From: Actinomadura atramentaria DSM 43919
GTDB taxonomy: Bacteria > Actinomycetota > Actinomycetes > Streptosporangiales > Streptosporangiaceae
DNA: 64,000 nucleotides
Direction of reading: 5' to 3'
NCBI RefSeq assembly: GCF_000381885.1
Contig: NZ_KB907215.1
Span: 296,163 to 360,162 of the forward strand
Shown here one piece after another: positions 17,273 through 27,000 of the stretch (the first letter of the stretch is position 1; the number at the start of each line of letters is the position of its first letter). The notes below the pieces were generated by a model. The model was given only the letters and a program-made list of their open reading frames with translations, was not told the DNA's origin and did no database searches. A program made the translations under genes and the position numbers.

Positions 17273-18046
17273 TTAGCCCACGGGATTCCTGCCGAGCATG
17301 GAGGTGTCGGGCAAACGGCGAAGCCGGGGGTGGATGCGGTGGTCGCGCAGCGGTCCCACGGCGAGCCCGCCGGACCGGCACGCGCGGACGATCGCGGGCA
17401 GCGCGTCGAGCGTCGCCTGCCACGCGCCGGGCGCCGCGGTGACGTCGCTGTCGTGCAGGAGGAGCGTCGCGCCGCCCGCCAGATCGGGGCGGAGCGTCGC
17501 GAGGATCGTCGCGGGCGTGGCGCGGCCCGTCCAGTCCTTGCCCCACGCCGTCCACAGGACGGGCCGCAGCCCGCAGGCCCGTGCGCCCGCCAGGCCCTCC
17601 GCGCTGAGCGCGCCGTGCGGCGGCCGGTACCAGACGGGCCGGACGCCGCACACGTCCTCGATCAGGCGGACCGTCCGCGCGATCCCGGCCGGGACGCGCC
17701 CCGGCCGGGCGAGCAGGCCGTTCTGGTGCAGCCAGCCGTGGACCGCGACCTCGTGGCCCGCCGCGACCATGCGGCGCGCGAGCGCGGGTCGGCGGCGGAG
17801 CTGGTCGCCGAGGAGGAAGAACGTCGCGCGGCAGCCGAGGTCGTCCAGGACGTCGAGGAACAGCGCGGTGCCGGTCGCGTCGGGGCCGTCGTCGAAGGTC
17901 AGCGCGACGTGTCCGGGGTCGCCGCGGCCGGCGAGGCGCGGCGTCCAGCGGCGCACGGCGCGCAGGCACGTGACGGCGGGCAGCGCGTTGGCGAACGCGG
18001 CCCCCGCCGCGACCGCCGCGATCCGCGCCGCCGCCCGTGTGGCCAT
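17273..18046 (-). CDS. Polysaccharide deacetylase (NodB domain)
   Basis: A 257-residue protein with an N-terminal hydrophobic segment and then a NodB domain. The motif TFDDGP at residues 50-55 gives the catalytic and metal-binding aspartates. His103 and His107 in HGWLH complete the metal triad, and RPPHG and LLHDS motifs follow. It removes acetyl (or similar acyl) groups from cell-wall or exported glycans, probably outside the membrane. The start ATG at 18046 is 30 bp from the divergent glycosyltransferase start, so the two probably share a regulatory region. Confidence 0.9.
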   Translation of the reverse strand: MATRAAARIAAVAAGAAFANALPAVTCLRAVRRWTPRLAGRGDPGHVALTFDDGPDATGTALFLDVLDDLGCRATFFLLGDQLRRRPALARRMVAAGHEVAVHGWLHQNGLLARPGRVPAGIARTVRLIEDVCGVRPVWYRPPHGALSAEGLAGARACGLRPVLWTAWGKDWTGRATPATILATLRPDLAGGATLLLHDSDVTAAPGAWQATLDALPAIVRACRSGGLAVGPLRDHRIHPRLRRLPDTSMLGRNPVG

Positions 18047-18076
18047 GCGTCCAGTCTGCGCGGGAAGGCGTTCTGA

Positions 18077-19150
18077 ATGGGCAAACGCCTGCTCATACTC
18101 ACGGCCGGAATGGGGGCGGGGCACGACGGCGTCGCGGCGGAGCTGGCGCGGCGGCTCGCGCCCGCCGGGTTCGACGTCGCCGTGGTGGACGTCCTGGACC
18201 TGCTCCCGCTGCGGCTCGGCCGGGCGCTGCGCCGCGCGTACCGGACGGTGATCATCTCGATGCCGTGGCTGTACGAGGCGCTGTACCGAGGCTTCTTCGC
18301 GTCCGGCGACCCGCCGCGCGCGTCGCCGCTGACGATGTGGCTGGCGGCGCGGCTCGGGCGCGCGCTGGCGGACCGTCCGCCGGACGCGGTGGTCTCCACG
18401 TTCCATCTCGCTGCACAGGTCGCGGGGCGGCTGCGCGAGTCGGGGCGGCTCCCCACGCCGTCGCTGGTGCTCGTCACCGACTTCGCCGTCCACAGGCTGT
18501 GGATGCACCGGGGCAACGACCGCTACCTGTGCCCGGACACGGCGGCGGCGCGCGCGGTGACCGAGGCGACGGGCCGTCCCGCGACGGCGACCGCGCCGCT
18601 GGTCGGGGAACGGTTCCGGACGGCCGACCGCGTCCGGCCCGCGCGCCCGCTGCCGGGCGTGCGGCCGGAGGACCGGCCCGTCGTCGTGTCGGCGGGGTCG
18701 TGGGGCGTCGGGCACATCGCGGACACGACGCGCGTCCTGGCCGATTCGGGCCGGTACCTGCCGGTCGTGCTGTGCGGGCGGAACGAGCGGCTGATCCGGC
18801 AGTTGCGCGCGGCCGGGACGGGCCTCGTCCTCGGCTGGCGCGACGACGTCGCCGAACTGCTCGCGGGCGCGTACGCGCTCGTCGACAACGCGGCCGGACT
18901 GAGCTGCCGGGAGGCGTTCGCGCTGGGCGTGCCGGTCGTCTCCTACCGGCCGATCGCCGGGCACGGCCGGGACGGCGCACGGGCGATGGCGGGCGGCGGC
19001 GTCAGCGTGTACGCGCGGTCCCCCGCCGAGCTGGTCGCCGCGCTGGACCGCCTCGCCGACCCGGCCGTCCGCGCGCGGCAGACCGCGCGGGCGACCGCGC
19101 TGTTCAACGCGCCGAGCGCCGAGGAGATCGTGGCGGCTTCGCCGGCTTGA
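18077..19150 (+). CDS. MGDG-synthase-like glycosyltransferase (GT28 type)
   Basis: The 357-residue protein opens with a GAGH motif (LLILTAGMGAGHDG) typical of the MGDG synthase N-terminal Rossmann domain. Its C-terminal half shows the GT-B nucleotide-sugar region (VSAGSWGVGHIADT, then LSCREAFALGVPVVSYRPI). It probably transfers a sugar to a lipid or other hydrophobic acceptor at the inner membrane face. The acceptor cannot be read from sequence. It is divergent from the deacetylase, suggesting envelope glycan or glycolipid work. Its last 47 bp overlap the convergent transporter gene. Confidence 0.85.
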   Translation: MGKRLLILTAGMGAGHDGVAAELARRLAPAGFDVAVVDVLDLLPLRLGRALRRAYRTVIISMPWLYEALYRGFFASGDPPRASPLTMWLAARLGRALADRPPDAVVSTFHLAAQVAGRLRESGRLPTPSLVLVTDFAVHRLWMHRGNDRYLCPDTAAARAVTEATGRPATATAPLVGERFRTADRVRPARPLPGVRPEDRPVVVSAGSWGVGHIADTTRVLADSGRYLPVVLCGRNERLIRQLRAAGTGLVLGWRDDVAELLAGAYALVDNAAGLSCREAFALGVPVVSYRPIAGHGRDGARAMAGGGVSVYARSPAELVAALDRLADPAVRARQTARATALFNAPSAEEIVAASPA

Positions 19151-19997
19151 CGTCGTGGTGCTCCTGAAGCATCGGGGACCGCGACAGCCCGATGCTGCCC
19201 GCGAGGATCAGCGCGACGCCCAGCACCTCGAGCGCCACCCACGGGCCGGTCCTGATCCGCTCGCCGAACAGCCCGATGCCGAGCAGGATGCTCGCGACGG
19301 GATCGCTGACGGTCAGCGCGGGCTGGACGGCGACGAGCGTCCCGCTCTGCAGCGCGTTCTGCAGCAGGAACAGCGCGGCGAGCCCGCCGACCACCATCCC
19401 GTACAGCTCCCACGACGTCACGACGGCGGTGATCCCGTCGCCGAACAGCTCGGTGACCTCCTTCATCAGCGCGGCCGTGAACGCGAACACGACCGACGAC
19501 GCGATGCCGATGAGGACGCCCCGCGCCGCCCCGCGCGCCACGAGCGCGGCGAGGACGAGCAGCGCGACGCCGCCCGCGCACGCCGCCCCGGCCAGGACCC
19601 AGCTCCACGCGCCCGGCGACCGGGAGCCCTCGCGCGGCGCGGCGGCGGCGAGCAGCCCGACGAGCCCGGCCGTCAGCAGCCCGACCGAGCGCCACGGGAC
19701 GCGCGCGAGGTCGCGGGGCGGGAGCAGGCCGAGCAGGATCATCGTGAACGGCAGTTCGGCGGACAGGACGGGCTGGATCAGCGTCAGGCCCGCCTGCGAC
19801 AGCGCCGCCGCCTGCAGGAGGAACGCGCCGAGCAGCGCGCCGATGCCGCCGAGCCAGGCGGGCGTGCGCAGCAGGTCGAGGAAGAGCCTCAGGCGGAACG
19901 CGTGCGCCGCCGGGACCGTGCGCGCCGCGCGGCGCTGCAGCACCGAGGCGAACGCGTTGGACGCCGCGGCCAGCAGCGCGAGGAGCGTCGCGATCAT
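19104..19997 (-). CDS. DMT-superfamily (EamA-like) transporter
   Basis: 297 residues with nine to ten hydrophobic helices in two halves, ending in the C-terminal family pattern PALTVSDPVASILLGIGLFGE. The substrate is unknown; such proteins export metabolites or, in NIPA-like branches, move magnesium. The cytoplasmic tail is basic (KPAKPPRSPRRSAR). The stop lies inside the convergent glycosyltransferase gene. The start ATG at 19997 lacks a clear ribosome site, so the exact start is less sure. Confidence 0.85.
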   Translation of the reverse strand: MIATLLALLAAASNAFASVLQRRAARTVPAAHAFRLRLFLDLLRTPAWLGGIGALLGAFLLQAAALSQAGLTLIQPVLSAELPFTMILLGLLPPRDLARVPWRSVGLLTAGLVGLLAAAAPREGSRSPGAWSWVLAGAACAGGVALLVLAALVARGAARGVLIGIASSVVFAFTAALMKEVTELFGDGITAVVTSWELYGMVVGGLAALFLLQNALQSGTLVAVQPALTVSDPVASILLGIGLFGERIRTGPWVALEVLGVALILAGSIGLSRSPMLQEHHDVKPAKPPRSPRRSAR

Positions 19998-20197
19998 CTA
20001 CCGCGCCCGGCCATCGTCGTTGCGTTCTCCCGGGTGGATGCAGGTGTCCTGGCTCTCCTACCCGCGTGCCGGGGCGTCGGCGCCCGGTTGGCGGCGTCTT
20101 TGCCAACTGCGGAACCGGGCGGCCGGCGCCTCGTGGACTGGAATAGATCGTTCCGTTCCGATACACTGGCAGGGCAGTCGAACGAGGGGAACCAGCT

Positions 20198-20785
20198 ATG
20201 ACCAGCACCGAGTGGACGATCCTGGCCGAGGCCCACGAGGCCCTGCTCACGGCCGTCCGGGACGTTCCGGCCGACGGCTGGGAACGGTCCACGCCCTGCG
20301 CGGACTGGACCGTCACCCAGGTTCTCCAGCACGCCGCCGGGGATCAGCTCGCGTTCGCGTCCTTCCTTACCGGCGAGCCCGGTCCGGACGAGAACCCGTT
20401 CGCGCCGTCCGGGAAGCTCGGGGACGACCCCGGAGCCGTCGCCCGGCGGGCCGTCGAGGCCAGCGCCCGCGCGTTCGCCACCGTCGCGCCGGACACCGCC
20501 GAAGTCCCGGTGCCCGTCCCGCCGAACAAGCTCGACGCGGCGACGGCGGTCGGCGCATGCGCGCTCGACGCCGCCGTCCATGCCTGGGACATCGCGCTCG
20601 CGACCGGCCGGCCGTCCCCGCTCAACGCGGACCTCGCCCGCCGCCTCCACACCTCGGCGACCGTGATCGTGGAACCGCTCCGCTCCTTCGGCGCCTACGC
20701 CGCCGCCCTCCCCGACGAGCCGGGCGACGACGACACGGCCCGCTTCCTGCGCTACCTCGGCCGCAACCCCCACTGGACGCCCTGA
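20198..20785 (+). CDS. TIGR03086-family (DinB/mycothiol-isomerase-like) protein
   Basis: A 195-residue cytoplasmic protein with the four-helix metal-binding fold of the mycothiol-dependent maleylpyruvate isomerase N-terminal family. Visible motifs are STPCADWTVTQVLQHAAGDQ and a second metal-binding segment, LDAAVHAWDIALATG. Family members are thought to act in mycothiol-linked detoxification; the specific reaction is unknown. GAGGGGA precedes the ATG. Upstream, GATACACT and an imperfect dyad ATCGTTCC/GTTCCGAT around 20148-20163 look like a promoter with a possible operator. A hairpin follows the gene. Confidence 0.88.
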   Translation: MTSTEWTILAEAHEALLTAVRDVPADGWERSTPCADWTVTQVLQHAAGDQLAFASFLTGEPGPDENPFAPSGKLGDDPGAVARRAVEASARAFATVAPDTAEVPVPVPPNKLDAATAVGACALDAAVHAWDIALATGRPSPLNADLARRLHTSATVIVEPLRSFGAYAAALPDEPGDDDTARFLRYLGRNPHWTP

Positions 20786-20803
20786 CCTACCAGGAACGCT
20801 CCC

Positions 20804-20834
20804 CGAAGCCGCGCCACGCCAAGGCGCGGCTTCG
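20804..20834. terminator. Bidirectional terminator after the TIGR03086 gene
   Basis: A perfect 12-bp stem (CGAAGCCGCGCC and complement) with a 7-nt loop, 18 bp after one stop and 65 bp from the convergent one. Confidence 0.8.
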
Positions 20835-20898
20835 CCCGTTCCCCGTCCAAGGCAGCCGCCGCACCACCTCGCGCGGTGGCCCACGCGCGACACGCAGG

Positions 20899-21894
20899 TC
20901 ACCCGGGCACTGTTCGTTCGGTCGCGCGGTCGATGGGCGGCGCGCAGGTCGAGGCGGCTGCGTCCGGGATCTTCGTTCGGCGGGCGTAGGCGACGGACGC
21001 CGCCGCCAGGCCGATGCCCCACACCAGGTATCCGGGGACGGCGATCCAGAAGAACGCCTCGGGCAGGTCCAGGCCGCCGGAGGGCGGGAACGGGTTCCGG
21101 CCGTGCAGGCGCTCCCAGATCATCTGCAGCGTCATCGTCCCGAAGTACGCGATCAGTCCGGCCGAGACCGCCGCACCCGGCCACAGCACCAGGCGCCGGG
21201 GCACCCGGCGGCGCGCGAGGACGGGCACCCAGCGCGGCCACGTCCGTCCGAAGGCGTGGACGAGCGCGGCGGGCAGCAGCGTCCCGCCCAGTACGAACCC
21301 CAACTCGAACAGGACTTCGGCCGTCCCGGATCGCAGCGGTGACGTTTCGAGGCCGACCCACGCCTGCGCGGCGATGCGAACCAGGCAGCCCGCCGACGCG
21401 GCGTACGCGGCGACGAACGCCCAGCGCGGCGTGCGGGAGAGCGGCGCGAGCAGCGTCCGGCCGGTGCGGGTGCGGCGCTGGTACGCGAGCGTCGCCCGGG
21501 CCGTCAGCACCGCGCAGCCCGCGCACGCGGCCCGGCTCAGCGCGCCCAGCGGCTCGAAAACCAGCCCGAGCCCCGGCAGGATCGCGCCGACGACGTCGAG
21601 CAGCAGCAGCGCGGCGGACCCGGCGAGCACGGCGGCCGTCCCCCAGCCCGCCGCGACGACGAGCGGCCGCGGCACGCGCGCGGGCATCCGTCGCGCCGCG
21701 GCGACGATCAGCGCGGCGAAGCAGCACAGCGCGACCGAGTCCCAGCCGTGGACCGACACGAGGTCCGAACCGATCGGCGCCCTGTCGAACGGGAAGCCGT
21801 GGACCAGCCAGAACGCGCGCACGGCCGCGTACCCGAGCGGCAGCGCGGGCGCCGCCGCCGAGAGCGCGTCCCGCGAGAGTCGCAATGTCCGCAT
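20899..21894 (-). CDS. Multi-pass membrane protein, unknown function
   Basis: About 331 residues from ATG 21894, with roughly eight membrane helices spread along the whole length and short basic loops. The C-terminus is hydrophilic. I recognise no family motif. The reading frame stays open further upstream, but that stretch is Arg/Gly/Pro-rich and not coding-like. It follows the secreted protein gene at 22111 after about 215 bp containing two hairpins, so it is probably a separate unit. Confidence 0.7.
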   Translation of the reverse strand: MRTLRLSRDALSAAAPALPLGYAAVRAFWLVHGFPFDRAPIGSDLVSVHGWDSVALCCFAALIVAAARRMPARVPRPLVVAAGWGTAAVLAGSAALLLLDVVGAILPGLGLVFEPLGALSRAACAGCAVLTARATLAYQRRTRTGRTLLAPLSRTPRWAFVAAYAASAGCLVRIAAQAWVGLETSPLRSGTAEVLFELGFVLGGTLLPAALVHAFGRTWPRWVPVLARRRVPRRLVLWPGAAVSAGLIAYFGTMTLQMIWERLHGRNPFPPSGGLDLPEAFFWIAVPGYLVWGIGLAAASVAYARRTKIPDAAASTCAPPIDRATERTVPG

Positions 21895-21994
21895 GACGTC
21901 ACGATCGCCCGCGGGCGCGGACCGCGTCCTCCCTCGCGCATCGTGACCCGCTCCCCCGCGCGGGGGAGAAACGACGGCCCGGAGAACGGACGAC

Positions 21995-22029
21995 GCCCGC
22001 GGTGCCCCACGGGGGAGGGCACCACGGGC
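21995..22029 (-). terminator. Second hairpin after the 22111 secreted-protein gene
   Basis: A 13-bp stem with one G-U pair, GCCCGCGGTGCCC at 21995-22007 and GGGCACCACGGGC at 22017-22029. It stands between the first hairpin and the next gene and may act as a back-up terminator. Confidence 0.5.
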
Positions 22030-22073
22030 GCCGGGTCCGCGACCATCACACGCTGTCGCGCACCTTTCCGGCA

Positions 22074-22099
22074 AGCCCCGGCCGATCCCGGCCGGGGCT
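22074..22099 (-). terminator. Terminator of the 22111 secreted-protein gene
   Basis: A perfect 10-bp stem (AGCCCCGGCC and complement) with a 6-nt loop, 12 bp beyond the stop codon. Confidence 0.8.
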
Positions 22100-22110
22100 C
22101 GCGGATCGAA

Positions 22111-22878
22111 CTACATGTCCGCGTACGAGACCCCGCCGAGGTAGGACGTCAGCTCCGCCGCGTTGCCGCCGGACGGCGACGGCAGCCCGCCGCGCCAGTC
22201 GGCGATCGGGGTGAGCAGGCCGCAGCCGCTGGTGGCGGGCGCGGCGAACGTCTTGTCCGTGGACTGGACCTGCACCAACGAGGAGCCGGGGGCCATCTGG
22301 ATGCCGGAGAGGTCCAGGTCCAGCTTGATCGGCTTCTCGTCCGTGCCGACGTAGCAGGAGTTCCCCAGCAGCTCGTTGTTGAGCTTCAGCTTGAGGCTGA
22401 GCGTGGCCTTGAAGTTCGGGATGTCCATCTCGAACGTGCCCGCGTACTGCGGCTCGACCGACAGGCCCAGCAGCGGCAGGCTGTCGGTGCCGGGGATGCC
22501 GAGCGCGCCGCCGGCGACCGTCATCGGCTTGCTGCGCATCCGGATGAACCGGGTGACGTCCTTGCCGGTCTTCGGGTCCACGCCCGCGATGCTCGTGATG
22601 ATCAGCGGCTGGGTGATCGGCTGGTCGATCGCGCCGACCTTCATGTGCCCGGCGTTGGTGATGAGGACCTCACAGAACCACTCGTCCGGCTTCGCGCCGA
22701 CGGGCAGCGAGTCCGGGCAGTCGGACAGGTCGAGGTCCGGGACGCCGGGCGCGGGCGTGTCGGCGAGGGCGGCGGGCGCGGCGACCGTCGTGGCGGCGAG
22801 GCTCGCGGCGGCGAGGCCGGAGACGGCGAGGGCGGCAGGGAGCACGAGCGCGGCGGCCCGGCGGGCAAGACGAATCAT
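22111..22878 (-). CDS. Secreted protein sharing the C-terminal module of the FN3 trio
   Basis: A 255-residue exported protein with a signal peptide to about residue 38 and ATG behind GAGGA. The last third aligns by eye with the C-terminal module of the three paralogues at 1.5-6.4 kb. LLGNSCYVGTDEKPIKLDLD corresponds to the G-D-K-C-Q-T-K-D-P-S-A-I-H-L segment, and SGCGLLTPI to QDCNLLTPI, including both cysteines. The N-terminal part is different. The function is unknown; it is probably a surface or secreted structural protein. It has its own consensus-like promoter and terminator. Confidence 0.8.
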   Translation of the reverse strand: MIRLARRAAALVLPAALAVSGLAAASLAATTVAAPAALADTPAPGVPDLDLSDCPDSLPVGAKPDEWFCEVLITNAGHMKVGAIDQPITQPLIITSIAGVDPKTGKDVTRFIRMRSKPMTVAGGALGIPGTDSLPLLGLSVEPQYAGTFEMDIPNFKATLSLKLKLNNELLGNSCYVGTDEKPIKLDLDLSGIQMAPGSSLVQVQSTDKTFAAPATSGCGLLTPIADWRGGLPSPSGGNAAELTSYLGGVSYADM

Positions 22879-22946
22879 GGAGTCCTCGTCGGGTGGAGGG
22901 AGAGGAACGCGACAATGAGAAGCTGGTCACATTGGCGCGTTCCAGA

Positions 22947-22975
22947 ATCAAAGATGAAGAACTCTCAACTGTCAA
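22947..22975 (-). promoter_or_regulatory. Vegetative-type promoter of the 22111 secreted-protein gene
   Basis: On the minus strand TTGACA (22975-22970) is followed after exactly 17 bp by TTTGAT (22952-22947). The predicted start of transcription gives a leader of about 60 nt. This is the best -35 match seen in the window. Confidence 0.7.
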
Positions 22976-23063
22976 GATGTGAGTGTTCGCCCGATGTAAT
23001 CGAGATGACATCGCACGTCCCTAAGGTGCCTCCCGTCCGGCGGCGGCGAGGAAAGGCGGGAAC

Positions 23064-23969
23064 GTGCGGCGTGGGAAGTGGGCGGCCGGTGCGGTGGTCG
23101 CGGCGGCGGCCCTGCTGGCGGCGGGCTGCGGCGGCTCGGACGGCGGCGGGCCGAAGACGACGGCGGTGAAGGCCCCGGCGGGTGGCTGGCCGCAGCCTTC
23201 GGGGGGCCGCGTCACCGAGGCGATGTGCGGCCTGCTCACGCCCGAGGACTACGCCGGCTACGGCCACCAGATGCTCCAGCCGTTCACGCCGAAGATCAAC
23301 GGGACGGTCCTGAGCTGCGAGGGCATGGTCGCCGACGCCTTCACGGTCGACCTCCAGCCGACCATCCAGGCGGGCAAGCTCGTCTACTCGAAGACGCTTC
23401 AGGACCACAAGGACCGGCTCCAGGAGGACGCGCGCCGCACGATCCTCGCGAACAACGTCGTCCAGGGCGCCGACGAGAGCTGGTTCGACTACTGGACGCT
23501 CGGCACCGAGGGCACGCAGTTCACCGAGTACGAGATCAACGCGCGGCGCGGCGCGCTCGTCGTCGACATCACGCTCAGCGGCATCCACGGCAAGAACGAA
23601 AAGGACCCGAAGACCGTCCTTACCGGGCTGGCCGGCCTCGTGTTGCAACGGCTCCCCGGCGTCGGCGCGAAGGACACCGGTACGACGCACAAGGTGCGCT
23701 TCGAGGTGACCGGGAGCGGCAAGGCGTCCCAAATCATGTACACGGACCCGGCCGCGACGAAATCCGTGACGGTCAAGAACGTGAAACTCCCGTGGTCCAA
23801 GGAGCTTCCGTTCGTTCCGCAGGCGGGCGCGCAGATGCCGTTCAACCTGAGCGCCTACACCAACGGCTTCATGAAGCCGGTCGGCTGCCGCATCTCCGTC
23901 GACGGGCAGGAGCTCAAGCGGCAGGACTCGACGACGACGGCGACCTGCCTGGCCTTCTACACCGGGTGA
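23064..23969 (+). CDS. Lipoprotein with MmpS-like C-terminal domain
   Basis: The 301-residue protein starts at GTG 23064 and has a clear lipobox (LLAAGC, cysteine 22), so it is anchored outside the membrane. The middle part resembles actinomycete lipoprotein domains with paired cysteines (MCGLLTPEDY, LSCEGM). The last 90 residues (VRFEVTGSGKASQIMYTD, LPWSKELP, GCRISVDGQ, final C) follow the pattern of the MmpS/accessory-lipoprotein beta domain. The role is unknown. It is followed after 85 bp by the AfsR-like regulator. Confidence 0.8.
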   Translation: MRRGKWAAGAVVAAAALLAAGCGGSDGGGPKTTAVKAPAGGWPQPSGGRVTEAMCGLLTPEDYAGYGHQMLQPFTPKINGTVLSCEGMVADAFTVDLQPTIQAGKLVYSKTLQDHKDRLQEDARRTILANNVVQGADESWFDYWTLGTEGTQFTEYEINARRGALVVDITLSGIHGKNEKDPKTVLTGLAGLVLQRLPGVGAKDTGTTHKVRFEVTGSGKASQIMYTDPAATKSVTVKNVKLPWSKELPFVPQAGAQMPFNLSAYTNGFMKPVGCRISVDGQELKRQDSTTTATCLAFYTG

Positions 23970-24054
23970 CGGGGGCCTTCCGCTCCGAACCTTCGTCTGG
24001 TCCCATGAGTCCTAGAAGGGCGACGGGAACCGGCGGTGGAGAGGCGCGGCGGCC

Positions 24055-27000
24055 ATGCGGAGCGGAGCGGCGGGCGTGCGCGTCGCCGTGCTCGGGCCGG
24101 TCGGGATCATCCGGGACGGTGTGCTGCTGTCCCCGTCGTCGGGGATCTCCCGCGCGCTGCTCGGCGCGCTCGCGACGGCGGGCGCGATCGGCCTCCGCGA
24201 CGACGCGCTGGTCTCGTTGCTGTGGGGCGAACGCGAGGCGTCCGTGTCCGCGTCAGCGCTGGCCGTGGCGGTGTACCGGCTGCGCCGCTGGCTGCGCGAC
24301 GCACTGGACGACGCGCCGCTCGCTTCACCCGACGCTCTGACCGACGTTCCACCCGAGGCGCGGAGCGACCGCCTGCCCGGAACAGCGCGCGGCGCCCTGC
24401 TCGGACCTGCGCGCGGGATTCCCCGCGATGGCCCGCCCGCCGAGCACGGTGCTCTGGCCGGGGACCGCGATGCGCCGCCTGGATACGCGGGCGGAGCGCT
24501 GAGCGGCGATCAGTCCGGGGACATGCGCGGAGCGCACGGCGACGTGCCGCAAGGAATGTGCGACGACGCGCGCGGAAACACAGCAGGCGAGCCGCCCGAA
24601 CCGTCGTGCAGCCGCACGCCGGGTGCGCTCAGCGATGACTCGCCGAAACCTACGGACGGCGACTCACCCGAGACCGCGCGGCCCGGCGTTGCAACCGGTA
24701 TGCGCGAGGCGGTCCCTGGGGCCGCGCGGCATGACGCAACCGACCGCGCGCGGGCAGCCGCAGTAAGTGACCCGCGCGACTCCACGCCAAACGACGCGGA
24801 CGAGAACGCGCGAGACGGCGGAACCGATCACCGCGCGGCGGTGACGGTCGTCCGCACGGCGAACGGATATGCGCTGCGAACGCCGGGTGCGTCCATCGAC
24901 GCGGAGCTGTTCCGCGCGGCGGTCCAGCGGGCGCGCGGCCTCGACCCGGCCGACCGGGCGACGACGCTGGAGCACGCGCTCGCACTCTGGCGAGGCCGCG
25001 CGCTGGAAGACGCCGCCGCCTTGGACCCGGCCGTCGCGGACCGACTCGAACAGGAACGGCTGACGGCAACGCTGGAACACGCAGCCGCCACCACAACGAC
25101 CGGCGCGCCCGAACGAGCGCTCCCCTGGCTTGCTCCGCTCGTGGAGCAGCACCCGCTGGACGAACGGCTGCTCGCCGTCTGGATCGAGACGCTGGCGGGC
25201 TGCGGCCGCCAGGCCGAGGCGCTCGAAGCGTTCGAACGCACCCGCGAACGGCTGCGCGACCAGCTAGGCGTCGATCCCAGCCCGCACCTGCGCGCGGCGC
25301 ACCTGCGGGTGATGCGGCAGGAGATACCCGCTCCCGAGTCCGCGCCGGCCCGCCCGCGCCCGGACGAGCTGCCGCCCGCCGTCGCCGACTTCACCGGCCG
25401 GGAACGGCAGCTCGCCGATGTCCTCGCGGGCGGCGCGCTGACCGTCGTGTCCGGGATGGGCGGGATCGGCAAGACGGCGCTGGCAGTCGAGGCCGCGCAC
25501 CGCGCAGGCGCCCACCATCCGGGCGGGCGACTGTTCGTCGACCTGCGCGGCACCGAGCCGGACCCGGCCGACCCCGGCGAGGTGCTGGGCCGCTTCCTGC
25601 GCGCGTTCGGCGTGGCGGGCGAAGCGCTGCCGGAGTCCGCCGCCGACCGGACGGCGCTCTTCCGAACTCTGGCCGCCGAGCACGGCGTGCTCGTCGTGCT
25701 CGACAACGCCGCCGACGAACGGCAGGTCGCGCCGCTGCTGCCCGCCGGACCGCGCTCACGGGCCATCGTCACCAGCCGCGCGCGACTCACCGGGCTCCCG
25801 GGCGTCCGGCTCGTGGAGCTGGACGTGCTGGAGCCCACGCAGTCGGCGGTGCTGCTGAAACGCGTCCTCGGCGCGGATCGCGTCGCCGCCGAGCCGGAGG
25901 CGGTCGCGGCGCTCGCGGACCTGTGCGGCCACCTGCCGCTCGCGCTGCGCGTCGCGGGCGCGCGGCTGGCGGCCAAGCCGCACTGGGGCATCGCGGGTTT
26001 CGCCGAGCGGCTGCGCGGCGGCGGGCGGCTCGACGTGCTCGCGCAGCGCGGGCTGAGCGTGCGCGGCGCGCTGGACGTCGGCTACCGCACGCTCGACGCC
26101 CGCACCCGCCGCCTGTACCGGCTGCTCGGCCTCCTCGACGCTCCCGACTTCGCGGGCTGGGTCGCCGCCGCGCTGCTGGACGCCCCGCCCGACGACGCCG
26201 TGGACGTGCTGGAACGGCTCGTGGACGCCCAGCTCGTCGCCCCGGCGGGCCGCTCCGCCGACGACGCGCCCCGCTACCGGCTGCACGACCTCGTCCGGGA
26301 GCACGCCCGCGAGCGCTGCCTGGCCGCCGACCCGCCCGAGGCGCGGCGGGCGGCGCTGCTGCGGGCGCTCGGCGGCTGGCTCGCGCTGACCGACACGGTC
26401 GTGGACCTGGTCGCGGCGGGTGGCGACGTGCCCGCGCGTGGTTCGGCCGAGCGGTTCGACCCGGGCTCGTCGGCGCGACGGCGGGCGGCGACGCGGTCCC
26501 CGGGCTGGCTCGCCGCCGAACGGCTCGCGCTCGCGGCGGCCGTCCGGCAGGCGGCGCGGCTCGGATCGGACGAGCTGTGCTGGGAACTGGCCGTCCGCTC
26601 CGCGGTCCTGTTCCAGCCCGCGCACTACGTCGAGGCGTGGCGGTCGGCGCTGGACGACGCGCTCGCCGCGACGGAGGCGGCGGGCAACCGGCGCGGCGCG
26701 GCGGCCGTGCTGGTCCTGGCCGCCGAGCTGGCCTGCCAGCGGCGCGACTACCGGGGCGCGTTCGACGCGGTGCGGCGCGCGCTGCGGCTGCACGTCGAGG
26801 CGGGCGACGGCCACGGGCAGGGGCTCGCGCTGCGGCAGCTCGCGACCGTCCACCGGATGACCGGCGAGTTCGCGGCGGCCGTGGACGAGTGCGGCCGGGC
26901 GCGGGACCTGCTGCGCGCGGCGGGCGACACCGCCGGGGAGGCCCGCGCGGTGCTGATCGTCGGCGGCGTGGAGCTGGAGCGGGGCGCGCCGGAGACGGCG

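Noticed and set aside
17273..18964. A 563-residue deacetylase starting at 18964
   Set aside because: The upstream part is antisense to the glycosyltransferase and Arg-rich; the real start at 18046 gives a normal-length NodB protein.
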